This document shows, in pieces, positions 26,831 through 34,794 of a DNA stretch of 35,595 bases. This DNA is from Thiocystis minor (GTDB taxonomy: Bacteria > Pseudomonadota > Gammaproteobacteria > Chromatiales > Chromatiaceae), in NCBI RefSeq assembly GCF_016653465.1, contig NZ_NHSQ01000176.1:1-35595 (forward strand), written 5' to 3'. The position numbers and the translations under genes were made by a program. Within the stretch, counting starts at the first letter, position 1, and each line of letters starts with the position of its first letter. The notes under the pieces were generated by a model. It saw only the letters and a program-made list of their open reading frames with translations. It was not told where the DNA came from and did not search any database.

Positions 26831-27144
26831 AAGCGTACTCCGGGCAGGGTCGCGAGCAGGGTGCGTCCTGCGTCGGTGAGGCGGTATCGCTGGCGCGAGC
26901 TATTGGGTTTGTCGGGAATGGTCATCTCCACGAGCCCGGCGTCGAGCGCGGGGGCGAGGTACTCGCGGCTGAAGTGCATGCGGTCGGTGAGTTCCAGCGC
27001 TTCCATCAAGGCGGCGCGAGGCATGTCGCCCTGGAAGCTGCCGAGCAGTCTTGCGACTTGCGGGGTGACTTGATGGGTCACTTGCGGGGTGACTTGCTCA
27101 GCGGCTTGCCTGGACGGAGGCTCGGAGTCCGCGATCGCGTCCAT
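26827..27144 (-). CDS. Small winged-helix protein coupled to pglXI
   Basis: 105 residues. An N-terminal segment with repeated VTPQV/VTHQV pentads is followed by a winged-helix domain (LMEALELTDRMHFSREYLAPALDAGLVEMTIPDKPNSSRQRYRLTDAGR). The same pentad-plus-wing arrangement is known to me as the C-terminal tail of many Fic-family and AlbA-type ATP-binding regulators; here it stands alone. The wing motif ending PDKPNSxxQxYxLT is very typical. It is coupled to pglXI by an ATGA overlap, so it may be a DNA-binding partner or regulator of the methyltransferase. The DNA carries a matching near-repeat (CTTGCGGGGTGACTTG) at about 27058-27096. Function unproven. Confidence 0.65.
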   Translation of the reverse strand: MDAIADSEPPSRQAAEQVTPQVTHQVTPQVARLLGSFQGDMPRAALMEALELTDRMHFSREYLAPALDAGLVEMTIPDKPNSSRQRYRLTDAGRTLLATLPGVRL

Positions 27145-27147
27145 GCC

Positions 27148-27639
27148 CTAGGGGTGTTTCTCAAAACTACTTAGATCCAGATTTGTAAGAAGTTCAAGAA
27201 TTTGGTTGCAATTTGAGAATATTGATTCTTTTTGCGACTCCAAGTCTGAAACAATTCCTGTTAATATTCCGATGGATATTGAGAGTTCATCCGCATCATC
27301 GCCACCCTCTAGAATTTCGATTTCGATTTTCAAGGGTTCTAAGACTTCAAGAGTATTGTCTGACTCGAATATTGCATTTGTCATGTCATCAATGCATTCT
27401 TCAATAATTTCAACTGGGGTTTTGTATTCTTCGGAATCATAATCATTGTTTGAAAAGTACTCATCAGTTATTTCAGCAAGGTCTTCTAACTGATCGATGC
27501 AATCTCCAATTTCATCAAACCACTCAAAGTGGTCGAGTTCTATTTTTATATCTATAACATCAAAAAATCTCTCAAATGCATTCATGTCGTTTGTTGTTTT
27601 ATTTAGTAATTCTTTTAGATGGCTTATAAAAATATTCAT
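27148..27639 (-). CDS. Highly acidic AT-rich small protein, unknown
   Basis: 163 residues with 43 Asp/Glu against 8 Lys/Arg by hand count, so strongly negative. It is predicted mainly helical, with no signal peptide or membrane segment. I do not recognise a family. The gene is very AT-rich (14 of 60 bases are G or C at 27541-27600), in sharp contrast to pglXI and brxC. It sits 3 bp before the winged-helix gene and 2 bp after the stop of the 74-residue ORF, so it is inside the BREX transcript. Such charge is seen in DNA-mimic proteins and in some immunity proteins; either role here would be inference. Translation start ATG 27639 has only a weak upstream purine stretch. Confidence 0.6.
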   Translation of the reverse strand: MNIFISHLKELLNKTTNDMNAFERFFDVIDIKIELDHFEWFDEIGDCIDQLEDLAEITDEYFSNNDYDSEEYKTPVEIIEECIDDMTNAIFESDNTLEVLEPLKIEIEILEGGDDADELSISIGILTGIVSDLESQKESIFSNCNQILELLTNLDLSSFEKHP

Positions 27640-27641
27640 TA

Positions 27642-27866
27642 TTATTTCGTTCCGAAATTTAACCCGCGTTCAGGGTGATATGCGTATTTTCCATTGCAAT
27701 CAGCTTCCGATGAACTAACGAACATCGGTGCTGATGCGGTTTGGTTTTGTATGTTGACGATATGCTGCGCGATCCGCATATACTTCGATGACTCGTCCAC
27801 CGGCTCGATACGGTCATTGACAGGCAAGTGATCGACCATCTGCCGGGTGTCCTGATCGAGCGTCAT
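27642..27866 (-). CDS. Short hypothetical protein after the antitoxin gene
   Basis: 74 residues, with ATG overlapping the antitoxin stop (ATGA), so probably translated. No recognised domain. Its 5' third is GC-rich like the antitoxin and BREX genes, while the 3' part drifts into the AT-rich composition of the next gene. This suggests a gene truncated or fused at the edge of an AT-rich insertion. It could be a remnant rather than a functional protein. Confidence 0.4.
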   Translation of the reverse strand: MTLDQDTRQMVDHLPVNDRIEPVDESSKYMRIAQHIVNIQNQTASAPMFVSSSEADCNGKYAYHPERGLNFGTK

Positions 27867-28156
27867 CGATCGTGCAGAGCGGTCAGCGCATCGGGGTTGG
27901 CCGCGACAATCCGCAGCAGCGCCCGGGCCGGACCCGCTGGACGCACACGGCGCTGCTCCCAGTTCTGTAGGGTCTTGGGCTTGACGCCAATCAGATAGGC
28001 AAAACGGGTCTGGCTGAGCCCCGTGCGCTCACGGATCGCCTTGACATCGGGGTCCGGAAACTCTCGGACGCGTACCCCCGGCACGGCTTCGCCACGCAGG
28101 TGCCGCCCCATATCGCGCACACTCTCCAGCAATTCGTCGAACTCGTTGTCATTCAT
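27863..28156 (-). CDS. XRE-type antitoxin (HigA/NadS-like)
   Basis: 97 residues with a helix-turn-helix of the Cro/C1 type at about 38-75 (IRERTGLSQTRFAYLIGVKPKTLQNWEQRRVRP), closely resembling antitoxins of the HigA/NadS group. Its ATG at 28156 overlaps the end of the toxin gene by 8 bp, and the toxin comes first, as in HigBA modules. It should neutralise the upstream-encoded toxin and repress the pair's own promoter. Being inside the BREX gene set, it may influence expression of pglXI downstream. No clear operator was identified. Confidence 0.82.
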   Translation of the reverse strand: MNDNEFDELLESVRDMGRHLRGEAVPGVRVREFPDPDVKAIRERTGLSQTRFAYLIGVKPKTLQNWEQRRVRPAGPARALLRIVAANPDALTALHDR

Positions 28157-28472
28157 GCTGAATCTCCAGGGCGATCGTCTCGGCTAAACGTTGCAGTTGA
28201 TCCTTGGTCAGATCCGATGCCTTGTTCTTGGCATAGGCGTAGACCAGATAGCATCGTTCCTTGGTCACCCAGTGGTAATAGATCACGCGCGCGCCGCCGC
28301 GCTTGCCTCGTCCCGGCAGCGGCACACGTAGCTTCCGCAGGCCGCGACCACCAGGGATCAAGTCCCCGACAGCCGGCTGTTCGAGGATCGTGCCTTGCAG
28401 ATCGGCGATGTCCTCATCCGAAAACAGCTCGCTGGCGCAACGGACGAAGATTGGTAGTTCAATGAAGATCAT
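28149..28472 (-). CDS. RelE/HigB-type toxin
   Basis: 107 residues of the RelE/ParE superfamily. The segment GGRGLRKLRVPLPGRGKRGGARVIYYHWV followed by LVYAYAKNKASDLTKDQLQRL matches the conserved strands and the K-x-x-x-x-L-T-x-x-E/Q-x-x-x-L helix of HigB/RelE-like mRNA interferases. The usual target is ribosome-associated mRNA. The toxin gene precedes its antitoxin, with an 8-bp overlap. It starts 47 bp after the brxC stop. A stability role (addiction to the island) or coupling of toxicity to BREX integrity are both possible. The start ATG 28472 has no strong Shine-Dalgarno. Confidence 0.82.
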   Translation of the reverse strand: MIFIELPIFVRCASELFSDEDIADLQGTILEQPAVGDLIPGGRGLRKLRVPLPGRGKRGGARVIYYHWVTKERCYLVYAYAKNKASDLTKDQLQRLAETIALEIQHE

Positions 28473-28519
28473 CGCCGCATGATTGTACGCTAGAAGCGGA
28501 GTTTGTAGCCAATACCTGA

Positions 28520-31500
28520 TCAGGTTTTCGAGGGATCCTTCTCGATCACGAAGCGCACCCGCGCCACATCCTTGCCCTTGGTCAGCTCGGCGACAAAACC
28601 CTCGAAGCGCTGCTTGATCTCAGCCACCGTGCAGGGCGCGCCGCCATCGGTGAGCGCCGAGAGCAGCCGGGGCTCGGTGAGGACGACGCGCTCCAGCCCG
28701 CTCAGGATCTCCTGCAGGGCCTTGACGAAGGCGGGACCGAGCGGGTCCGCGAGCTGTCCGCTGGCGAGGAACGCCTGCACCGCCGCGCGGCCTTCGGGGC
28801 TACTGGCCAGCTCGATGTTGTTGGCGACGGTCGGATCCTGCAGGTTGGCGAGCAGGGTCTTCGTCCAGCTCCGCACCAGATCGTCGAGCGCGGTATCGAG
28901 TTGGGAGATCCGGTCGCCGGCCGTGGTCCCCGACAACGGCTCCTCGACCGGACGGAAGGTGCAGTGGGGACAGACGGCGTCCGTGTCCAGCTCCTGCTTG
29001 GTGAGACTGAAACAGGTCTTCAGACCGAAGAGGCTGTTTTGATAATCCTTGAGCTGCTGGGCCGGCATCATCTCGACGGTCGCAATCTGTTGCAATTGCT
29101 TGAGCCGAGGATCCTGCCCGAGGCGGGCCTTGCGCTGATCGTCGGTCGCGCCGAGACGCAGCCGGGCGTGACGGTCGAGATAGATGTCCTGGTAGGCGGT
29201 CTTGAGCTGAGCGAGCGTCTGGCCGAGTGTGCGCTGAAAGCTCGGGTCGGCGCGGTGCTTGGGACTGGTGATCTTCGCCATCAGCTCGCCGCGCCGCTCG
29301 CGCATCCGGTCGATCCAGGGGTGACCGGCCTCGAGCACCGCTTCCGCCTTGCCGAGATAGGCGGTGGCGGGGCCGACCTGCGCCACGAGCTGAAGCAGTT
29401 CCTCGACCTCGCGCACGCACGCGAGACCCGACTGCTGGGCCTGGATCACCGTCGCGTCATGCGGAAAGCTCTTGAGCTTGCCGGCGGTATTGAAGGACTG
29501 AAGCGATTCGAGGAAACGCTTCAGTTCGCCGAGGCGCTGGCGCCATTCGGTCTGCTCCGGCTCGGACAGGATGGGCTTGCCCCAGAGCGCCAGGTCGGCG
29601 AGATGCGCCTGGGCCACCACGGCCTTGTTGACCCACTCAGCGACTTTCCCCTGGATCTGGGTGACGGCCTCGTCACGTTTCGCCGAGTTGACGATCAGAC
29701 CCTTGGGGACGCCGAGCAGGTCGCACAACTCCTGCAGCGCCCCGAGCGGCAGGTCGCGGGGGCGCTCGACCTGCTTGAACTGCGCGAGATCGCCGATCGG
29801 GAGCTTGGCGAATTGGTCGATGGCACCTGCGTCGATCTTCTTGCCGGTGATGCCGAGCACCAGATCGCCGCTGTGGACGAGTCCCGCCAGGACCACCGCG
29901 AGTAGCTCGGGCTCCAGCCGGAAGCGCGTCCAGTACTCGACCCCCGCCTGCTCCTGAACCAGCTCGGAGCGGTTCAGCACCTGACCCTCGCCCTTGGTTC
30001 CGAGCTGCTGGATGATGGACTTGGCGTAGCGCGACTTGCGCGGACGCAGTTGGTCGCCGTCGAGCATCTCCAGGGCATCGAGCATCGCCGTGCCGAGCTG
30101 GCTCTTGACGCCGCCGGCGATCCAACGCAGCCCGTCTTGGGCCGCCTGCGCGCGGTTCGCGCGCGTGATCGACGTGCTGAAGACCGGGTAGTCGGGCGCG
30201 GTGTCGTGGAAGTGAACCGAGAGCGAGACCGCGGCCGCCACGTCGAGATAGTCGCGCACGCCGCCGCGCGCCGGGGTCCGCGCAAACAGCGATTGCAACA
30301 GCAGGCCGAGGAGCTGCGGCTTGCCCTGATAGGTGACCTCGAAGGCCGTCGTCAGCTTCTCCTCCAGCCAGCGTTGCAGCGTGCGCAGGTGCTCGACGGC
30401 CTTGTCGTCGTAGGTCTTCTTGTTGCCGCCGGACGCGGTGAGCGCCTGTTCGCGGGCGCCGGCGTAGAGCCGGAGCGCACGGTCGAAATCCTCATCGCGC
30501 TGCGTGAGCCGGAAGAAGACTTCGTCCGCCTTGCGCTCGTCTTTGAAATAGGGCGGCTCGAACGGCTGGATGAAGTAGAGATAGAAATCGCGCGGCGGCT
30601 GCGCCGTGGAGCGTTCGTTCGGTGCGCCGAAGAAGAGGTAACCACTGCGCCCGGTCTGGCGCTCGCGCCACTCCAGCTCGTGCTCCCAGATGCGATAACC
30701 GGCGACATGAGCAGGTGCCTCGGGGTCTTCGAGCACCACCCGCCGCAAACCGTCGAAGTAATAGCGGTCGAGCTGCGCGTCGCTCAGGGTGTCGGCGCGC
30801 CGGGCGATCAGCGAGTCGAAGTCGATGTCCTTCTTGAGGTCCAGATAATACTGGCCATTCTCACGATTGAACGAGAGGAACTGACCGCTCACGGTCTTGA
30901 GGATCTCGCCCAGGACCGTCTCGACCGTGGTCTTGAGGAAGTCCGCGGCTCGTTCTGGTACAGGCAGAATGAGGCAGAGATCGTCACGCAGTTCCTCGAC
31001 CGTGACCCCGATGGGCGCAAAAATATCGCTGGTCGTCAGCCGATGGACCGCAAGCGCGTGGATGATCCGCAGTGCCGCGGGCCGATACGAGGGGCGGGTG
31101 AAGGCTTGCTGAATCCGGGCTTCGAGGACATCGGCCTTCTCGATGACGTCGCGGATCTCGGGGATCGAGCGGAACGACGGATTGTCCTTGAGGTTCTGCC
31201 AGTAGGCATCATAGGCGATGAGGCCGGGTTCGTCGGTCGGCACCGCCTCGGCGAGCAGACGGCGAATGGCGGCGCTCAGGGTCTTGAGCACCTCACGTTT
31301 TTCCGCGACATAGACGCGCTCGAAGGTGTCGAGATAGGCCGGGTGGACCGGAAACAGGCGGACGAACTCGTCCATCCGCTCGTTCATCGCGCCGTAGAGC
31401 GGCGCGAATGGCGTCAGGTGCTCGCGCACCAGTGCCTGCTGCCTGGCGTCTTTCTTCAGGAGCCGTTCGGCGACGACGTGGGCGACATCCTCACGGGCGA

Positions 31501-32233
31501 TGCGCATCTGCTCGAAACGATCCTTGACGCGACGCAGACTGTCGGCGGCGAACTGAAAGCGCGGGTTATCGAACAGGCTCTCCTGCACGCCGGCGATGAA
31601 GCGAAAACGTGAGCCTTTGCAGAATTCGCCGACGGCCCTGAGAAAATTCAGGTTGCGCATCAGTTCCTGCTCGTTGTTCGCGCGGAGATAATCCAGCAGC
31701 TCGTCGAGGACGAAGAGCAGGCCCTGGTCCGGGAAGCGGTTCGTGAAGGCCGCCATCATGTCGGCAAACACGTCCTTGTGGTTCTTGATCGCCTCCTCGG
31801 GCGGAACCTCGAAGTCGACATCCTGCTCGGCGAGCTGATCCTGAAGCGTCTCCATGACGAACTGGCGCAGCGGCATGGACGAGTTGATCTCGGCACGAAT
31901 GACAACGAACCGTCCGGCAATCGGGGCCGCCTTGCCAGCGACCTTCGGGTGCGTGACCAGGCCCGCCAAGTCGCCATGTTCGGCGATCGCAGAGATCACG
32001 GCCTGCAGGTGCGATTTACCGGTCCCATAGTTGCCGATGACCATGAGGCCCTTGTTGTCGGCCGGGGTCTCGAACTGGAGTTGCGGGAAGACGACGTCGA
32101 TGAGCTGCTCGCTCATGCGATCGGAGATGACAAAGGTCTCGACCAGGCGTCGCGCGCTGTCGACACGGTCGGCCTCGCGGAGCTGGACCACCGTTTCGAT
32201 GGGATCGAACTGGATGAGATCGCCGTAATTCAT
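28520..32233 (-). CDS. brxC: BREX type 3 large P-loop ATPase BrxC (DUF6079-like)
   Basis: 1237 residues. An AAA-type ATPase domain occupies the N-terminus, with Walker A GNYGTGKS (67-74) and Walker B LLFVLDELLDYL (Asp177, Glu178). The remainder is long and helical, with a Cys pair CPHC near the C-terminus (around residue 1090) that may hold zinc. Length and the opening GDLIQFDPIETVVQL fit the DUF6079/BrxC family. BrxC is an essential ATPase of BREX thought to assemble with PglZ and the methyltransferase. Its ATG overlaps the brxF stop (ATGA), so the two are co-translated. The next BREX gene, pglXI, is separated from it by five small cargo genes. Confidence 0.88.
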   Translation of the reverse strand: MNYGDLIQFDPIETVVQLREADRVDSARRLVETFVISDRMSEQLIDVVFPQLQFETPADNKGLMVIGNYGTGKSHLQAVISAIAEHGDLAGLVTHPKVAGKAAPIAGRFVVIRAEINSSMPLRQFVMETLQDQLAEQDVDFEVPPEEAIKNHKDVFADMMAAFTNRFPDQGLLFVLDELLDYLRANNEQELMRNLNFLRAVGEFCKGSRFRFIAGVQESLFDNPRFQFAADSLRRVKDRFEQMRIAREDVAHVVAERLLKKDARQQALVREHLTPFAPLYGAMNERMDEFVRLFPVHPAYLDTFERVYVAEKREVLKTLSAAIRRLLAEAVPTDEPGLIAYDAYWQNLKDNPSFRSIPEIRDVIEKADVLEARIQQAFTRPSYRPAALRIIHALAVHRLTTSDIFAPIGVTVEELRDDLCLILPVPERAADFLKTTVETVLGEILKTVSGQFLSFNRENGQYYLDLKKDIDFDSLIARRADTLSDAQLDRYYFDGLRRVVLEDPEAPAHVAGYRIWEHELEWRERQTGRSGYLFFGAPNERSTAQPPRDFYLYFIQPFEPPYFKDERKADEVFFRLTQRDEDFDRALRLYAGAREQALTASGGNKKTYDDKAVEHLRTLQRWLEEKLTTAFEVTYQGKPQLLGLLLQSLFARTPARGGVRDYLDVAAAVSLSVHFHDTAPDYPVFSTSITRANRAQAAQDGLRWIAGGVKSQLGTAMLDALEMLDGDQLRPRKSRYAKSIIQQLGTKGEGQVLNRSELVQEQAGVEYWTRFRLEPELLAVVLAGLVHSGDLVLGITGKKIDAGAIDQFAKLPIGDLAQFKQVERPRDLPLGALQELCDLLGVPKGLIVNSAKRDEAVTQIQGKVAEWVNKAVVAQAHLADLALWGKPILSEPEQTEWRQRLGELKRFLESLQSFNTAGKLKSFPHDATVIQAQQSGLACVREVEELLQLVAQVGPATAYLGKAEAVLEAGHPWIDRMRERRGELMAKITSPKHRADPSFQRTLGQTLAQLKTAYQDIYLDRHARLRLGATDDQRKARLGQDPRLKQLQQIATVEMMPAQQLKDYQNSLFGLKTCFSLTKQELDTDAVCPHCTFRPVEEPLSGTTAGDRISQLDTALDDLVRSWTKTLLANLQDPTVANNIELASSPEGRAAVQAFLASGQLADPLGPAFVKALQEILSGLERVVLTEPRLLSALTDGGAPCTVAEIKQRFEGFVAELTKGKDVARVRFVIEKDPSKT

Positions 32234-32832
32234 GCCGTGTTATCCGTGGCTGTGGAGGGGATGCCGCCCAGCGCATCGCTCGCGGGCGTCGCAACGATGC
32301 GCGCTTGCGGATCGTCGAAGCGGCGATACTCGGGATGATCGGGGCTAGCGTAGATGAGCGAGCGACCGTGGTAGACGCCACGCCAGGTCGAGACGAGTGT
32401 GCGGTTGCGCGAGAGGCTCTGCAGCAGACGCAATGGATCCTGTTGCAAATCGGGGTGGAAGAGCATCTCGATGTTGTCGAATAAAACGACATCGCCAGCC
32501 TGCTCGGCCAGGATGTCGCCCAGGATGCGCGCGACCCGTAGGGCACGCTGACGCACGGTCAGGTCGAGCAGGCGCTCGGCCAGTGCCAGGTTGAGGTTGA
32601 CGATGGGCCAGTCATGCTTGGCCGCGAGATCGCGCAACGCGGTGGTCTTGCCGCGACGATGAGGTCCGACGACGAGGATCAGCCGGTGATAGAGCGGCGG
32701 TGCCTGCTCGATGTGCTTGGCAATTTCATCTGAGAGAGAGCGCATTCGCTGATTTCCGGGAAAGACTTGACCGATTTTCCGTTCGCCCTGAGCGGTGAGC
32801 TTGTCGAACAGTCGCGTTCCGCTGTGATCCAT
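32230..32832 (-). CDS. brxF: BREX type 3 P-loop protein BrxF (first gene of the operon)
   Basis: 200 residues. The P-loop is VVGPHRRGKTTAL (55-67) and Walker B is DVVLFDNIEMLF (114-125), giving a compact ATPase. BrxF is specific to type 3 BREX and opens the operon, as here. The stop overlaps brxC as ATGA. ATG 32832 is preceded by three ATGAG pentamers and only a weak ribosome-binding sequence. An internal ATG at 32745 would give a shorter protein nearer the length I recall for the family, so the true start is uncertain. The C-terminus (ARIVATPASDALGG...) is probably disordered. Its precise role in BREX is not known. Confidence 0.82.
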   Translation of the reverse strand: MDHSGTRLFDKLTAQGERKIGQVFPGNQRMRSLSDEIAKHIEQAPPLYHRLILVVGPHRRGKTTALRDLAAKHDWPIVNLNLALAERLLDLTVRQRALRVARILGDILAEQAGDVVLFDNIEMLFHPDLQQDPLRLLQSLSRNRTLVSTWRGVYHGRSLIYASPDHPEYRRFDDPQARIVATPASDALGGIPSTATDNTA

Positions 32833-32947
32833 ATTCCCGTCTCATCTCATCTCATCTCAACCGAAGCAGAATAACACTCTCGGGAATCTTTCCGCATATC
32901 CTGTCGCCGAGCAGGCCGCTGTGAGAGCGGCCGCCACGCTCGCCTGT
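32833..32947 (-). promoter_or_regulatory. BREX leader region between the VWA gene and brxF
   Basis: 115 bp separate the VWA stop from brxF. There is a GGCCGC-N7-GCGGCC hairpin (32914-32932) without a T-tract, and a TATTCT hexamer that could serve as a -10 box. No convincing -35 box and no intrinsic terminator are visible. The BREX promoter is therefore expected here, but its elements cannot be assigned. Confidence 0.3.
32841..32860 (-). repeat. ATGAG pentanucleotide repeat upstream of brxF
   Basis: On the minus strand TTGAG is followed by three perfect ATGAG units, ending 8 bp before the brxF ATG. This places the tract at the ribosome-binding position, and every unit holds both an ATG and a GAG. 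A five-base unit changes spacing and frame if copies are gained or lost. Confidence 0.9.
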
Positions 32948-34237
32948 TTAGGTGTGTTTGGGCGTGTCCGCCGACGCCTGACCACCCTTCGCGCGTCGCC
33001 GCTCGCCACTACCGGTGCGCCCCTTGGTCTGGCTGGTGGCGGCGTAGTACCGCTCCTTGGCCTCGCGCGGCGCGAGCGGTGCCGCATGCACCTCGGAGTC
33101 GCTCGTCAGACTCTGGACAATGCCATTCAGCTCGGCGTCGTCGCCCGCGTAACCCCGAATCCGACGGGCCACGGCCTTGAGTCGCTGCTGAGCCTGCGCG
33201 AGGTCACCCTGACGATTGGCCAGCGCCGCATCGCGCCGGGCGAGGTTGGCATGATAGGCGGCAACCAGGCGATCCACATCGCGGTTGCGGGGTTGACGGT
33301 CGTTGGCGCTGTGCCTGGCCCAGGTCCAGTGCAGGCTGGCGCTGGCCAGATCCTGCCCCGAGGCATCGGTGACGCGCACTCGCAGCGGACAGGTGGCATC
33401 TGCTTCGCCGGCCGGGAAGGTCACCGCCAGCAACAGATCCTGTTCCTGTTCGCTGACGAGATCGCCGAGCCAGACGCTCAGGGCGCGCCCGTCCGTTTCC
33501 TGGCGCCACGGACCCAGCGCCTTCACCGTCAGATCGGACTCCCAGTGCAGCCAGACCCGCGCCTCGGCACAGACCACCGCCAGGGCATCGCCCAACTCGC
33601 GGGTGAGGATCGGACCGATGCGTTCGGCGTCGGCGAGGTCATGGAAGACCCCGCCGCCCGCATCGGCCAGCGTGCCGAGCAGCGCCTCGTCGAAATCGTC
33701 GCCGACGCCGAAGGTGTGGGTCACCACCCCGAGTTGCCGCAGGGCGCCGGCATGGGTCGCCAGTTCCGTCGCCTCGGTGATGCCAGCATTGGCCAGCCCA
33801 TCGGTGAGCAGGAAACAGCGGCGCAGCCGTTCCTCCGGGGACGTCTGCCCGATCAGACCGCAGCCGGTCAGCCAGCCCTCGCTGAGGTTGGTGGTGCCGC
33901 GCGGACCGATGGCGGCCAGCGCGCGCTGCGCCTGCGCGCGGGCGCCGGCGTCAATGGCACGCAGTTCCAGCAGGGTATCGATGTGATCGTCATAGACCAC
34001 GAGGGCAGCCCGGTCGCGGGCGTCGAGGCGCTCCAGCATCTGGCGCGCGGTGTCGCGGGCACAGGCCCATTTGGCGCCCCCCATCGAACCGGAACGGTCA
34101 AGGACCAGCGCCAGATCCAGGGGTAAACGGGCGCGGTCCGTGGGCGCCAGGGGTGCCTGAAGCCGGCAGTGAAGATAGCGCACGCTGTGGCCAGCGGCGC
34201 GGATCAGGGAACGATCGGTGGCAAGGGTGAGCTGCAT
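32948..34237 (-). CDS. VWA-domain protein with MIDAS metal site
   Basis: 429 residues from ATG 34237, which has GGAG about 5 nt upstream. A longer frame from 34366 adds 43 residues that overlap the MerR gene and is unlikely. The von Willebrand A domain has the MIDAS motif DRSGS (47-51), the threonine loop TTNLSEG (115-121) and the third metal ligand in LTDGLAN (Asp146). The C-terminal 130 residues are Gln/Arg-rich, helical and then basic (KGRTGSGERRRAKGG), possibly nucleic-acid binding. No signal peptide or membrane segment is seen. It begins 13 bp after the MerR-type gene, so they form an operon. The same strand continues into brxF after 115 bp. VWA proteins act as interaction modules; the partner is unknown. 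Confidence 0.78.
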   Translation of the reverse strand: MQLTLATDRSLIRAAGHSVRYLHCRLQAPLAPTDRARLPLDLALVLDRSGSMGGAKWACARDTARQMLERLDARDRAALVVYDDHIDTLLELRAIDAGARAQAQRALAAIGPRGTTNLSEGWLTGCGLIGQTSPEERLRRCFLLTDGLANAGITEATELATHAGALRQLGVVTHTFGVGDDFDEALLGTLADAGGGVFHDLADAERIGPILTRELGDALAVVCAEARVWLHWESDLTVKALGPWRQETDGRALSVWLGDLVSEQEQDLLLAVTFPAGEADATCPLRVRVTDASGQDLASASLHWTWARHSANDRQPRNRDVDRLVAAYHANLARRDAALANRQGDLAQAQQRLKAVARRIRGYAGDDAELNGIVQSLTSDSEVHAAPLAPREAKERYYAATSQTKGRTGSGERRRAKGGQASADTPKHT

Positions 34238-34250
34238 GCTGACTCCGGGG

Positions 34251-34787
34251 TTAAGCGGCGGAACCGAACAGACGGCGGGCCTGTTCGAGGAGTTCGTCGA
34301 GCCGGCGTTGATCGGCGCGGGCGAGCGGACGGCGGACATGGAGTTCGAGATCCGGATGCAGCGCAATGCGTTCCCAGGTGCTGCGGGCCGGGAGTGGGAT
34401 CCGGGGCGCCTCGGCGGCGTCCCGCGTGGACGCCATCACGGGCGCGGCCGGACCAGAAGGCGGCGCGGTCTTGGCGAGCACCTGACGGACGTAGTCCTGG
34501 GCAGAGGTTGCGGTCGGGACGGGACTCGGGGGCGCGGGTTCGGCCAGGGCGGCGGCCACGCCGGCATCGTCGAGTGCCTCCAGGTAGGTGCGAATGGTGG
34601 CCAGGGGTTGATGCGCATCCTGCAAGCGACGGATCAACAACAGGCGATCGCGGTGGCCCGCGCCATAGCTGGCGGTGGGGCCGCGTCCCACCGACGACAA
34701 CAGCCCTTCGGCGAGGTAGTAGCGAATGGTGCGCACGCTCACCTGCGTCTGTTGGCTCAGGGTTTTGATGTCGAGTTCGGTGTTCAT
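34251..34787 (-). CDS. MerR-family transcriptional regulator
   Basis: 178 residues. The N-terminal winged helix-turn-helix is LDIKTLSQQTQVSVRTIRYYLAEGLL, followed by GRGPTASYGAGHRDRLLLIRRL, the standard MerR wing and helix. A Pro/Ala-rich linker (about 80-125) leads to a short C-terminal helical segment (WERIALHPDLELHVRRP). There are no clustered Cys residues for metal sensing, so it is not a typical metal or redox MerR. It is followed after 13 bp by the VWA gene, which the regulator presumably controls together with itself. The ATG at 34787 lies 7 bp from a near-consensus -10 box, so the transcript is probably leaderless. Confidence 0.85.
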   Translation of the reverse strand: MNTELDIKTLSQQTQVSVRTIRYYLAEGLLSSVGRGPTASYGAGHRDRLLLIRRLQDAHQPLATIRTYLEALDDAGVAAALAEPAPPSPVPTATSAQDYVRQVLAKTAPPSGPAAPVMASTRDAAEAPRIPLPARSTWERIALHPDLELHVRRPLARADQRRLDELLEQARRLFGSAA

Positions 34788-34794
34788 GGCGCCA

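Noticed and set aside
30050-31612. 520-codon open frame on the plus strand
   Set aside because: It lies entirely antisense to brxC, which has clear Walker motifs and ATGA coupling. Long antisense frames are expected in GC-rich coding DNA.
32914-32932. Hairpin GGCCGC-N7-GCGGCC as a terminator before brxF
   Set aside because: No T-tract follows on either strand and the stem is only 6 bp.
32921-34126. 401-codon open frame on the plus strand
   Set aside because: Antisense to the VWA gene with its intact MIDAS motif. The antisense protein shows no domain and has low-complexity Gly/Ala/Arg composition.
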